From Chrysomallon squamiferum (taxonomy: Eukaryota > Mollusca > Gastropoda > Neomphalida > Peltospiridae): DNA of 64,000 nucleotides. Location of the stretch: assembly GCA_012295275.1 (NCBI GenBank), contig CM022671.1, positions 1,045,332-1,109,331 of the forward strand, written 5' to 3'. Position numbers and translations under genes: made by a program. The notes under the pieces were generated by a model that was not told where the DNA came from, did no database searches, and saw only the letters and a list, made by a program, of their open reading frames with translations. Below are positions 35,701 to 49,946 of the stretch, piece after piece (within the stretch, counting starts at the first letter, position 1; the number at the start of each line of letters is the position of its first letter).

Positions 35701-38700
35701 ATCTGAAACAAACACACAACCAGTCAGTTCTCTCTTTAACTGTACAGTCTTCCAGTAAAAATAAGTTTTTGAAGGCAAAAATGTATATGAAAGTGACAAT
35801 TGCAATTTCAAAGTCATAATCTTGTTTTATAAGAAGTTAATGCATACAAATGTCACAACATTTTAATTTAGCATTATTAGTTAAGGCTCAACAAAGATCA
35901 CATATAATGCAAATATTCTTTCTAACATTAAAAATATATAAAAATATAACAATTTTATTGCTTAACATAATAAGAAATCTTTCTAGCTAGATATCATGCA
36001 CATCAGCCTCTGATTATATCATATGGGAAATAAAGTCAGAACAAAAGAGATCGCCTTTTCTCAAATTTAAACTTGGCATGTTATCAGACTTAAAATAATT
36101 AATATTCAATTAAGTGCAGTCCCTTTGTTAACATTTTTGTATTAATATGTAGTTGTGTACTTGGAAATTTTGAACCTGATAAATCCAATTAATTAACTTA
36201 ATACAAGCAAAGATAATCTACTTTAATTATTGCTGTTTTTAGACTACCACGCACTGTCTGAGTACTGTTTACAGAGAAGGCTGTTGCTATGGACTGTAAA
36301 TGAATTCACTCAGCAGCAGCTGCTGTGTAGGAGTCACAGAGAAACGAGGGAGTGGACCTATTGATTATTTGTCTTGTCCGTTCCACTGAAGCTTAGAACC
36401 TAGTTTGTACCATTCACAACAGACAGGATCACACAGAACTGGAATTAACTTATACAGGGAAATAGGTTAAAGCTTTTTCATGATGACATTCATCAACTCA
36501 GTTCATTTGTACGAATGTTATTAGATTCAGATTTGTTTTTGTTTTTCTTGTAACTGTACGTTATTTACTTATAGTTCAGTAAATGTCTTCATGTAATTCT
36601 TACGTGATGTTTCAAACAAGAAAACTTGCATCCCACATAAAGTAGCTGATTTCTTCAGTGAATATGTTATTCCACTTTTCTTTTTGCTAAATATCTTTGT
36701 AACCTGAAATAAACAAAAACAAGCAAAAAGGTTAACAGAAACTCAAAAGAATATTTTAACATTTCAAGTAAGTAATTTTAACATAGTACATGAAGTGATA
36801 AAGAAGATTCCAGCATCCTAATCAGACACCATTTTCATTATTTGTACTTTGTGTTAATTGTTGTGATAATGCATTTCTAACACTCGTTATGAAGAGAATG
36901 GCTGAGTTCTAGACAAACTTTCATCCTGTATCACATAGCAATATACATCAGCAGACATCTGCAGTCTATACCGTGCTGTACCAGCTGTATCGATTAGTGT
37001 ATACATATTTCTTACTTATACAATGCTGGCAGCAAATTGAGCATAAAATTAACTTTTATCTTACAGTGATAAATCTAAAAGCTGCGATAGTAACTGTTAA
37101 TTTTTTATTGTGAAGTATTGATCTGAGATGCTAAAAGATCCACCAAGAAACTAACAGTATCCAACTCCTTAACGTATTCATTTGCTTTTCAGGAACTCTT
37201 TAACAAAACAGTATTGACTACATGGGGAATGCTGCTGATATTTCAACCTAGTAACTTTAAAACATGCCAAACAATCATCTGGAGCTGATACTTTTGACAG
37301 AGATTCCCACAGAACTGTACAAACTGTGTATGTGAGAAATACATATATGTGTTGTATGCAGTTCCAACAGTCCTACCAAGACAAGAAGGAAAACAATATC
37401 AATACATTTCAATTAATCATTGTTTAATATTTGTCCGGTTTAGTAAACATGGCTTTCTAAATGATAGATTGTTTCTAAACAAATGAAAACAACTAATATT
37501 TTCACTTGACACTTCATTAAATGGGTTTCATATATTTGGGTCCCATGTTTTTGTATGCACATTTAGTATGTTCATATGTTAATACACACTGCTGATTTTA
37601 TTCCTTTTGGGAATAATTCATATTCCACCAGTGTTCATATATTTCCTTTTTGTTCCAATTTTATGTTAGCTGAGAAACAGTCTGTCACTGATGACTACAT
37701 TGGGGATTTTTTCCACATTTTTCTCTATCATGGCTTCCATATTTAAAATCAATTGCAAAAGTCTGCTTTCAATAATAGTACCAAAAAATTTAATTTGTTT
37801 TATTATTTTAAGAACATTATTATACAAAAGTTCAGCCCTTTAGTCTTTGTGTATGTAGTCAATCCATTCAGATGTTTTAATCTGCTGGTTGTTATTCTCT
37901 GCTGAAATGATGGTTTCCTACAACTGCTGGTAATGGTCACTAAGTTATAAAATGTCAGATAGTCTTCATGTGTTAAAATGCATAGCCTGGGTCACAGAGG
38001 TGTGCACAGTTTTAACCCATAGCCAAGTGAAAGTCACCTTCTTTTTCTTTTTTAAAATTTTATTTATTTATTATTATTATTATTATAAATATTATTAGTT
38101 GAATTTTTTTTTTAATTGAAAATATCAATATATTTTGCCTCCATTTTGGGTTTTTGTTATATTATATATTTATTAATAAATAGTGTGATCAACTGTATGA
38201 ATGTCTGCAAAAATGCTTTGTTTTACTGTTGTAATTAGATCCTGACAATAAACAGTTCTTTTAAATTTGTATACAAATTAAACTGAGATGAACAACATAA
38301 CTGACTGTACAGAAAATATTATAATTAACAAACCAATATATGTAGAGATCCATGACTTGAGAAAGAAGGATTCAAGTAATCATAAACAAACATAAGAATA
38401 ACACTTTTAGATGTTTAATTTTAATCACTATGCAACTTATTTTTTTGTTCTGGAATTTACACCCGAAATGTGAAGCAGACAAGGACACTGACATTATTCT
38501 CATAAACTGTAGGATTACAGTATAGAGAAATACGCATTACAAATATATAATAACAAAATTAAAATGCACATCCAGAGTAGACAGGACTTTGTTCATAACA
38601 GATTAACAATGGCTGGACAGGACTTTGAAATGGAGCCAGTTAACACAAACATCTGGATTAATCAAAGGCCAGTTTTCACTATATATATATATCAACAACA

Positions 38701-41700
38701 AACAAAAAAAACATCAACAACTACATCACAAACAAAAACATCAACAACTACATCAACAAACAAATTCTGAACAGTATATCTGATCTTTTTAACATTTTGA
38801 TAATAATTGTCTTTTATAAAATTAAAAAAAAAAAATTAAAATTTAAAATACTGAACAAATCTAGTTTAATACACTTTTCACAGCCTGCAGATAGACATGT
38901 TTCAACGTTTGGGATTATAAACTAATTATTATTTTTTATCAAGTAATTTGAAATTATATATTGTACTTTGGAGTTTTCAATATTAAATTATAAATTTTAA
39001 TATTTCTATGGCAATTTTATGACTGGAAGATAAACACTAAACATTTGAAGATTTATTACCAAAATCAAGTCATTGAAAAGGAAGACTTCTCTCTGGTGAA
39101 GTCCAATCTTCTCTTTGCGGTTTGGGTCGTGGACTTCATAAAGTCGGCAGTAACACACAAGTCGTCTCCATGGTAACGTTAATTGCTGGAAAAAAACAAA
39201 ATGTCAGCTACCAGAAATATAAACAAATCAATAAAATAATACTGTACATTATTCAGGCTTGAGAATCTAAAAAAGGTAATTAAAAAACATATTTTATATA
39301 AATATACACTGTATTGTATAATAATGAATATATTCAGACCAGTCAACCAAAATAATCAAAGCTTAGCTAAATAAAACATTAATTTTTTTTATCTATTATT
39401 TGATATAATGTTTTGGTTTTTGTGCATGGACACACAAACATACTTAAAAACAAACTGCTACTAAGAATCATAAATTTTTATTTATTAATATTAATTTTGT
39501 TTTTAATTTACTGTAACTCCTTGAAAATCTTAATTATTTTTCAACATTATGTCATTTTATTACCTTGGTTATATTAAAAAATTGTCTATAGACTTTGTAC
39601 TTATATATATATAGTATGATTTACATTATCAATATACAAAACAATATTTACATGCAAATTTCTTGCTTAGAAGAAACTCAGTATTTAAATAAACCAAGTA
39701 AATAAATAAATAAATATTAAAAAAAAATAATAATAAAAAATTAAAAATTAAAAAATTTGCAAATAAATGTGGTAAGAGTGACACCCAGATGGTGCACTGT
39801 GGTTTGGCAGGGATCCAGACAGTTTGTTTGTTTGTTCTGCTGTTATTGTGATTCACCTGATCAGATGTGGTTCTAGTGCACACAACAACACTTGACAGCC
39901 TGGTCAACAACCACTCATGACAAACACAAACAACACATACCAAAACAATACATTAGCTCACTGCTCCAGTAGCTATTTTTAGTTTCTATTTTAAATGCAA
40001 GTCGTGATCTTCCACACAAATGACTTAAAACAATTCTGTGTTTAAGCTTTGATTTTAGCTCTTTTGTGCAGTTTTTGTTATTACTATTGTTACAGTTCTT
40101 GTTGTGATTATTATGTTTTCTTTTTGTTTGACTCTATTTTTTTTTTTTTGTAATACCTTTGAAAATGCAATAGAATAAAATGATTATGAAAATGAGATTT
40201 CCAGGATACTGTCTAGAATAATAAATATTTTTTATACTTTGGAATAGAACACCAGTGCAGATCCAGAATTTATGAGAAGGACTATCTCCATCACTTTAGT
40301 TGACACATCTTCCCAGAACAAATAATTAAAAAGATGTAACACGGTCACTCAGCTAAAACAAACCTTGAGACATCCAAGCTGATTACTTAAATGAATTTTA
40401 ATGGGCCCCTAACTGAAAGTATATAGCAAGTCACTGACAAAGGTGTGAAGCTGTGGTCAGAATGAACAACAACCCCTGAGTCTAGTGAACTCCACAGTAC
40501 AAAAAATATCCATGATTTATTATTTTGCTTGTAGCATTTGATCAACTGACTTGCCAACCATCTGACAAACATCATGAAAAAATCCATCTTCAAAATAAAA
40601 ACTCAACCTTTTACAAGATACGTTTTCTAACTTCTGTTAATTATCTTGGATACGTTTTGACAAATGAAAAAACTTACAGGTTTCTTGCCCACGATGGACA
40701 TTTCAACTTTGGCAACCTGGCTGACATGGTCAACTCCTGGGCGGAATTCCTGGCCTTTGATTCTGTCATAAATCCCTTGTAGCAGGTCACGGTCAAGATC
40801 GTGACCATCATCAATTCCTGAAGTTAAAATAAAAACATTAATTAAACTTGATCAGAATTCTTTTTGCAAAGCAAAATGTGAGTTGTATATTTATATTGTT
40901 TATAAACATGGATGAACTGATGTTTAGTTATTTGTTTCATGTTCATGTATTAATCAACTAAGAACTGCAAATTGTAATAAATGAATTTGTATTAATTTAC
41001 CAGCAGGTTTAAAAATTATTATATAGAAATAAAATAAGTGAAATAAAAATATTCTTATCAGATTAATAAACTACATTCATATTTTCATATTCTGATGAAA
41101 GGGGAAAAAAAATGTACAGGAAAAATAAACACACAATGATATCTTTAGTGTATTTGGGTATTACAAAGGAATTTTTTTTTTCTATTTCTGAATCAAGAGA
41201 TCAAAATATACTTTTACTAACTGCTTCTACCTAATACCCCTGAAAATAACACCTTACTGCCAATGCCAGTGTTTACCAACACTGTTAAAGGTGTACCTGA
41301 TTACCACAAGACAATACACTGTGGTAGGTACCAATACAGTGTTAACTTTCCACAGGCACTGACAAAAAAAAAAAAGGCTAAATGTTAGAAAAACAAACCG
41401 ACCAATCCAGCTGACTATGTGGGAGTTTCTTTTACTTTTTTAAAACTAAGAAAATACAGATTACTTACACTTACTAAGCCAAAAATAAAAGGTATGCTTT
41501 ATATTTGCTACAGCTAAATTTAAAAAAAAAATTAATTTTTTTTTTTATTTTAAAATATGTATTTTAAGACTTCTGACCCCCTGGAACGTTTCATAAAAAA
41601 GTCTGTAATGAAAGAGGAAGCTCACTAAGACTTTGGCACAAAACACAGTTTTGCCAGCACACTTAGCAGAGAGGTGCAGAAAGAGCAGGTGCAGGTGAAA

Positions 41701-44700
41701 GCAGGTTTAGCACGTTTGGCACTTTCTGAGAGGAGTCTTGCTGCCACACAGGAAACAAAAGAAAAGCTTTCATTCACGTAACAGCCAGAAACTCCTGCTG
41801 GGCTTACTGACAAACAAGTTTTCTATCTGCTACTGAAGAAATCAGTCTCAGAAATGTTTATCAGTAGCAGTAGTACATTTACTTGTTTCTACATTTGTTA
41901 AGTGCTGTCAACAATGATGCCAATTTTTGAAAATTATAGTTCTTTGCATATTATTACGTTTTTAAAATTCTTTGCATAATTAGATATCAGATATCATTAA
42001 AAAGTCATATAAAAACCAAAAAAACCTCTCTGTTTGTTCCATTTCTTTATGAGGCAATGTTCAGAAAAATTAGACAAAACTTCTACAATAGTATTGTTTA
42101 CAGCAATAAAACTAATCTCTGATTTATCAGCATTTGTTTTTAGTAAATACTTCCAAATGTCTAGACATCATAAATTTAAATTAGTCTCTGGTACATTCAA
42201 AACTGGATGTAAACAAACCACAACAGTGACAGACTGAGCTTTTTTAAATGAAGGCTTTTGAAAGAAGCCAGTTCTTTGTAGACCACTGTTGAAATCATGT
42301 GGAACACAGCAGACACATGCAAAGACTATTTCACCAAACATTACACACAACTTTAAAGCACTGGAAATGAAAGAAACTCTGTATATTAATTTAAGCTTGT
42401 AAAATAATCAAGGAAATAATGCTCACCAGATTCTGTTGCAATTAATAATAAAGACAAACTTGTATGAAACAGATTTACTAGGACAGACTGTAAAAAGATC
42501 TTCATCGTTAAATGAAGCTGTAAATTAGATGTGTAAAAACAAAAACAAACAAACAAACAAAAAAGAGAACTCAAAGAAAAGAATTATGGTTATAAGTGCT
42601 TAATCAGAATCTCTTTGTTGTCAGTTGAAACTTTTCAGAGGTCTTTCCCAAAATGGTGGAAACAGGAAATAATTTAAAAAAGAACAACTTACTTCTAAAC
42701 ATACAAGTCACCCTTTTGAAGTAGAAATGCCTTGAAGAAAAGCTGAATAACAAAATTACTTACTAACCATAATTTTTATATGACATCTTTGTAAATTAAG
42801 TATGACAGCTTGACTTCTGAAAGTTTGATTTGTTTTGAGAAAAACCAGGAAGACAAAACATTTAAACATATGGAGCATTCATCAGTGCATGTGTTGAGTG
42901 TGGCTACATGTTTTCACAAGAGATGATCCACTGTAAACAAATGCACTTCCACACATGTTCACTTCTCACAGCCTTCTTTCATGCAAAACACAGCTAATAT
43001 CAGTCAGTGACAGAGAAAAGACATCATGCTGCTTCTAACATGATGCAAGATAATATTTACTTTAAATGCAAGACATGGGCTGTTCTTTTTCACATAATGC
43101 AAATTCATTCAAAGTAAAGGCTTTAAAACACTTCCATTATGATGCTACAGAAGCACAGAAAAACCCTTAACATTTGTATTTTTTCCTATCAGTCATAGTT
43201 TCAGGGGCAGCCAATCTGCATTCTTATTATGAACAATATAAATAGGAAGTATTACTTTCGCAGCTAAGAAGTAGTCATGCTCAGTATTAGATGTGGAATA
43301 TTTGTTTAAAAAGCTCATTTGAGGGGGAAGCTTTTTTCAAATCTATGTAGGACAATTGGTAGCTGTCTTGAAGTAAAATTAAACAGTAATATAATTTGTG
43401 TTAGAATACAGCACCACAATGCCTTTAGCTGTGGTGCCTTTATTCCATAGAAAAGTTGATTTTTTAATTACTTGTGTTTTTGATCTTTTATCTCTTAAAA
43501 CATAACCAACAAATATTTTCAATTGAACACTGCTTCCAACATATGTTATTAAAGAAAAGAACCCTTTGTTTCAAGATAATAAGCTGATTACTAGATGCCA
43601 ATCAAAAACAGAAGACAAACAGTACTTCTATGACACACAAGCTTTCGGAAGTCTTCTTTCAGCAAGCATGTTCATTTCTGTGCATTTTATTATTATTATT
43701 ACTTGTTTAATTTATAAAATTACATAAATTATTATTTCATACACTAGATGTTTTTTTAACCACACCTCCAGCCTTCCTGTGCATGTATGTGTGTGTATAT
43801 ACAAGATGAAACAGCTTACCAAAAATTTAATCTACCTACATCCAATCCTGCAACAAATGTTCATGTTTACTTCAGGGTGAAAGCAAATACTATCACATAT
43901 ATTTTTATCTCCCAGTCTGTTATTCCACACCTGGACTGAGGTAATTGGTGAAAAAAACATGTTTAGTGACTCCTCATGTATCTTATTTCATCTGACAGGT
44001 GTACACAAAGCCTTTACCTTTTTTGTAATCTTGTTTGTTTGGTACGTAAAATAGATGAAGTAACAATATTAGCATCTAACATTTTCATCAGGATTATAAA
44101 GCTTTTGTCGACTGAATATTTTAACTTTTTCACTTTACTCTATTTAACAAACACTAAAAGTAATTTTACAAGTTTATTCCTGCTTCTGAAAACTACTGGA
44201 CACATGCTAAATTATTTAATAAAATGACTTATTAACGTGTTTTCCATAAAGCTTTTCCTGCCTACAACCAGTTTATAATTATGATCCACCTGGTCACTCA
44301 GTGCAGAACAGAACATTAAAACTGGACATTACGGCCAAGTATCTGAATGGCAGCATCATTGATTACTGACCCTCCACTGAAATAACTAAATTAAAATTGT
44401 ATACAGGTCTTCAGAAGAGAATAATCTTATTTGCGCATGCACAAATTGTATAATGTAGCTTTTGTATTGATTTTCCCAATCCGGCTCAATTTGTTAGTGA
44501 ATGGTCCATTACAATGTTTTACTGACAATCTGGCCAACTAGAGTTAAATGTGTTAACAATATTTCTTACCACAGGGACCTCTAGTGTAATACAGAGTGAA
44601 AAGATATTACAAGTAACACACACACTCTAAGTTACAAAGAAAAAAAACCAAGAAAATAATCAGTTTAACTTTACCAACATAACAAATTTAGAAAAAAAAC

Positions 44701-47700
44701 CCAGAAAACACAAAGAAAAAAAAAAAAAAAAAACCTTCATATTCAAAGACCATTTTATCCAATAAGATTTTAAAACAGTTTTTTCTGCATATTAATTATG
44801 TATTTATTATTTTGTTCCAAATTGTACTGGCGGAAATAAACAAAAATATCTTTTAAAAAAAAACAACAAAACAACAAAACCAACAAAAAAAACCAAACAC
44901 AACCAAAAGAAATGTATTAAAATTGAATATTTTAGAAGTGAAAACAAATTCAGTAAAACAGATTTTACTTTCAATTTCCTTTGCTAGTGATTACTAATAT
45001 AAAATAATCAAGACCAAAAACAAAACAAAAATCACATTTCTTATTCAACTACTCAGAATGAACTATTGTAATATGGAGACCTAAACCAGAGACTTGCAAT
45101 TACTTATGTTACACCCATTTCATGCTCTTTACATTCTTTCATCTTGAATGATTTTATAACTGCTTTTTATACTGCAGCTAAGATGAACCATGTGTGTTTA
45201 TTGGTGTGGTCAACCCATGATGAATTCCACTTTAACACAGAGGCTGCTTTCCTGCCTTCCACAGTTTAGCTATTACAGAGTGTATCTGGATACAATTCGG
45301 TTAAATGATTTAACATTTTAATTACAACTATACAAAAAAAAAAAAAAAATTGGCTTCAAAAAAAATAAAAATAAATATCAAACATTTTATCAATAAAAAG
45401 GAGAACATATTTGCTATCAGTTTTTAATTTTTCAAATTATCATATTTCAGATAATGAAAACATTTTTAATACATAATTTCAAGATGTTAGTTTTAAAATA
45501 AAGAATTGTTGAAAATATCATTTGCAATAACAGTTTAAGATTGCTGTATTTCATTAATAATATTCATTTGTATTTTGTGGTCCTCAATACAGCATTTGAT
45601 CAAAGCCAGTTATAAATATGACTTTATTATTATTGTCAGAGATGTTATTAGTAACTGTGTTTTTCACCTGGTGTCTAGAATAACAGCCTGTGACGCACTC
45701 ACTGACATTACTGAACTGTGTCTAGGAAATACAACCATTATGAACCTGTCATCCCCTGACCTTTACACAACAAGTGGGGCTGAAACATTCTGAATTAACA
45801 CTGCTGGTGTAAAAAATGACATTTTCCTTACTGACACCTGTTTAAACTGTGTCATAAATAGGACATCCATTCAAAGTGTTTGTTGATTTTAACTAACACC
45901 ACAATAGTTTCTTCATGACACTTCATGCAAAAAAAAAAAACAAACAAGAAACCACACACACACACATACAAATAAAAGATTTAGGCCTAAAATCTAAATA
46001 GCAAGAATGTGCCTATTTAATCTATGTGACAAAATCTGGAAATGTCAAATATATCCAAACATCTAATGCATATACATATTTCGGTTTGTTTGCTGTTTCT
46101 TTATTCTTATAGCTAATCAAATAATCAAGTAGTGTATCAAGAATTCTAGTCATCAATCAAAGCTGAGATATAGTGACAAATCATTTGATAGTGTGTGCTC
46201 TGGGTCAAAATGTCTGTTGGTTTTCACTCTCCTGTGAAACACAAGGTCACAAGCATCTCCTGCAATAAACTTTTTTTTTTTTGCCCCTCACAAAGGTCAG
46301 TATATTTTTGCACCCTGTAATCTGAATCTTGTACATGGAGACATTACTCTAGATTGTGGTATCTGTGAGACTGTCACAAAAAATAACAGGCTTTTTATGA
46401 AGGTCTAGCACAACTGCAAATGTTTCATCACTTCTGACTGCAAGAGTGGCAGCAGATACAAGAAATCAAGTTATCAGATCTGCCTGTCACCATATCCCAG
46501 AGGAAAGCAATCAACTCCTACCACCCACCGAGATTGTAAAACACACAGATAATGAAGGACAAGGCATCCATATTTTACACCGAAGAAATGCTTCAGCACA
46601 AGCTGCTACTGTTTGTGTTTTTAAATGACAAAGATTTAAACTATTTCGGTTGAATGTTTCACTGTAATTAATAGCTGGTTCCTAAAGCTGTTTCAAAGTC
46701 TAGTAAAAGAGATGTCTGTTTAGACGTTTTTTTTAAAGATTTTGAAAGCATTTTATTTCAAAATCTTGAAAAAGTTTAGCAAAGTCACTTCATAAGAATT
46801 TTGTAAACTGTATTAAGTATACATAATATACATCCTGTATCAATGAATGATCTTTGAATTTTCAAAATTTGAGAAAAACAAAAATAAGTTATCAGTTCAG
46901 TAAGTCAGAATGGAATCATTTTCTATGCAGCCAAAAGATAAGGACAAATTGAAAAAATCAGGCAATGTTTAAAATTCTTATCATAATACTAGAGTGATCA
47001 TCTACAACCCTGTTGGAAATAATATTCAGATCCCTTTTTCTTTATTACCATAATTTTTTTTTTTTTATTGAAAATAAGAATAAAAATAAGTAAGAAAAAT
47101 AAACTAAAGCTATGTTTAAAAATTATTATTATTATTTATTTATTTATTAACTTTTTTTAACCTCAGCATGACTTCATTTATTTCATTTATGATTAGTATC
47201 AGATGAGGTTAGAATTCATCAATTTCTTTTTAGTATAATTAAAAACATACAACATTTCTGGATAAGGTAACACACAATTAAAACAAAACCAGAAGAATTT
47301 AAACTTACATTAAAATGCCAAGTTTGATTTTTATTAATGTTTGGTCGTAACTGGTCAAACCTTTTTGTTCACTGGCTGGTCAGTACTAATAAGAATATTT
47401 TCATTTCTACTTGACTGTACTGATAAAACTACTGCCCTGTCTGTTGGTACGAATTGTTCCTAAGTACAACAAACACAAGTAATGCAATTATCTCTTGTTC
47501 AGGACAGGCAGTTAAAAGCAGAACATTTATTTCAAGAGACTGCAAGTTATTCACAACTAGGCTTACTGTCAAGAATAAACTGATTGTTTCTGTCTAGGTA
47601 AATGAAGTAAGCAGTTTTTCACTTACCTCGCATGTTTTTTATGAAATCCTCCAGTTTCATTTTTCGTTCTGGTTTGATGTTTTTGTTGTGTAGGTCAGTG

Positions 47701-49876
47701 TTGAGCATGATGATGGCAAACGCCAGTAAAAAGATTGTGTCAGGGTTCTTGAAGTACTTCATCTGATCAGGATTACAGATACAGTAGTGAGATGCAAAAG
47801 CCTAGAAGATAAATAATAATCAAATAAATAAACTAATCCTTAATGCACATGTACCAAAAATATTTTTTTATTCTTAAATGATTTGAGCAACAAGTATTTT
47901 ATTTGCACCTATCCAGTGCACACTGAGAAGAATAGATTCAGCAGCTTAATAAGATACAGTCCTTTAATTTCTGAACTGGAATAATTGTGTTTTTTTTTAA
48001 CATTATTTTGATTATTCTGTTCTGAATTAAAGTACAGCATATAATATAAGGAGTGCAAATACAGTATCATAAACAATTGATGAAAAAAAAAAAAAAAAAA
48101 AAAAATCCCTGGTCAGCTGGCTAAATGCTTACAACCATTGCTTTTTTTTTTTTTTTTTTTAAATAAAAAATTTACAAGAAAGGGAAGATTATAAAGAAGC
48201 TGCAAAAAAGATTATTTTAAAGTAAGAACGCTATTAACATGTGCAGCCTATGTGATAAATGAGACATTAATGGCAAAAACAATGTCTAGGATTTTGTGGG
48301 AAACATATTTTTTTTAAAAGCAGATTTTATATGTTGATGAACTCATGTAGCTACTGATAAGAGTAACAGCATAAAGGAACTAATAATTATATTTGTACTG
48401 ATACAATCACAACAGAACTGGTTATTAAATGAACGAATAAATACACATGTTGAAATAAATGTAATATACTGAAATAATAGCACAAGCACATTGGAACCAG
48501 CCAGTACTGGTGTCCAAACAATCTGTTCACTAATAAAGTGAGTCATGCTATATTAAGAAATTAAAAACATAAAAAAAATAAAGTACAGGCATTACCAGTC
48601 CATTTTCAACATATGACCTTGTAAACATGTAAAAGCTAAATATAGTATTTACAATTCTTTCATAGCAAATGTTCATATTAATAAAAACAACAATAATAAT
48701 TAAAGAAATCTAAATTAAGAATTCAGAATACATGTTTAAACACCTACCTCCATTAACCTTTCTATTTTCTGAGCTTCACCCTATAAAAAAATTATTTTAA
48801 AAAATTAATACTACATCATTCCTTGTTCTTATTAAAGTAGCAAATATGTATTTATTACTTGTTAAAAAAAAATGCCAATCTTTAACAATTATTAACAATA
48901 AACAATAAGATTCTATAAATAAATAAATAAATAAATAAATAGGTAATAATATAAAAAGGGATTTTGGGGGTATTTTCTGTAAAAAAAACACCCAACAAAA
49001 ACAAAAAAACAACAACAAACAAAAACAATATGACTATGTTGGTTTGCCATGATTATATATAATGAACATAGAATTTTGAAAATCAAGTAATTGTTTTTAC
49101 TAAATGGTATTTGTAGTTTAATACTTACAGGCATTCTAAAATAGGATTGATATTTTCTGAGTGCAACATCAACTTGAAGTCCAGAGAGATCAATTTCTTC
49201 AGTAAAGTAACTGAAAAATAAAATAAACAAATAAAAAAAATGAAAAATGAAAAATTAAATTAATAATAATAATAAAAAATAAAATAAATATCTGTATTAA
49301 TAAATGAATATTTAAAAAAATTATATCAATAATACTCTACTGTAATAACTGTAAATAAGTAAAAAAAATAATAATAATAAGAAGAAAAATAACAAAACAA
49401 AAAATAAAGAAAAATAAATATTCTTTTTATTATAAACCCCAAAACAATCCCCATAAACATTTACTTATATTTCCATTCAATCAAAAAAAACCAAACAAAA
49501 AAACCCCCAAAACCCCATTAAATAAAATGTTCTCTTATTCATATTTACTGCTGGCTAGGTGTATATTATTCCATTATATTTAAGTATCTTCATAATAAAT
49601 GCTGAATTAAATGTGCAACATACATTTATATTTTGAGCAGCAAAATATTTTAAAATAACACTAATTTTTTTTTTACTTACAAGATGTTATTTAGCAGGTA
49701 TTAAAGCTCTCTTTTTGCTAACTGTTAATGAGATAGGGCAGAACTAATTTGGATACAAGCACAAAAGACTAACCACTAAACCATAAAACACAAAAATAAA
49801 TTAATTTATCTACATTCTTATTTAATGAAATTCACTCAGAAATAGGTAATAAACTATCAAATATACAAGTATTCAT

Positions 49877-49946
<70 letters not shown>

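Noticed and set aside
45575-46628. Short plus-strand frames near 45.6 and 46.4 kb with mixed amino-acid composition
   Set aside because: They start and stop without splice signals, show no recognised motif, and lie inside an iqsec intron on the opposite strand.
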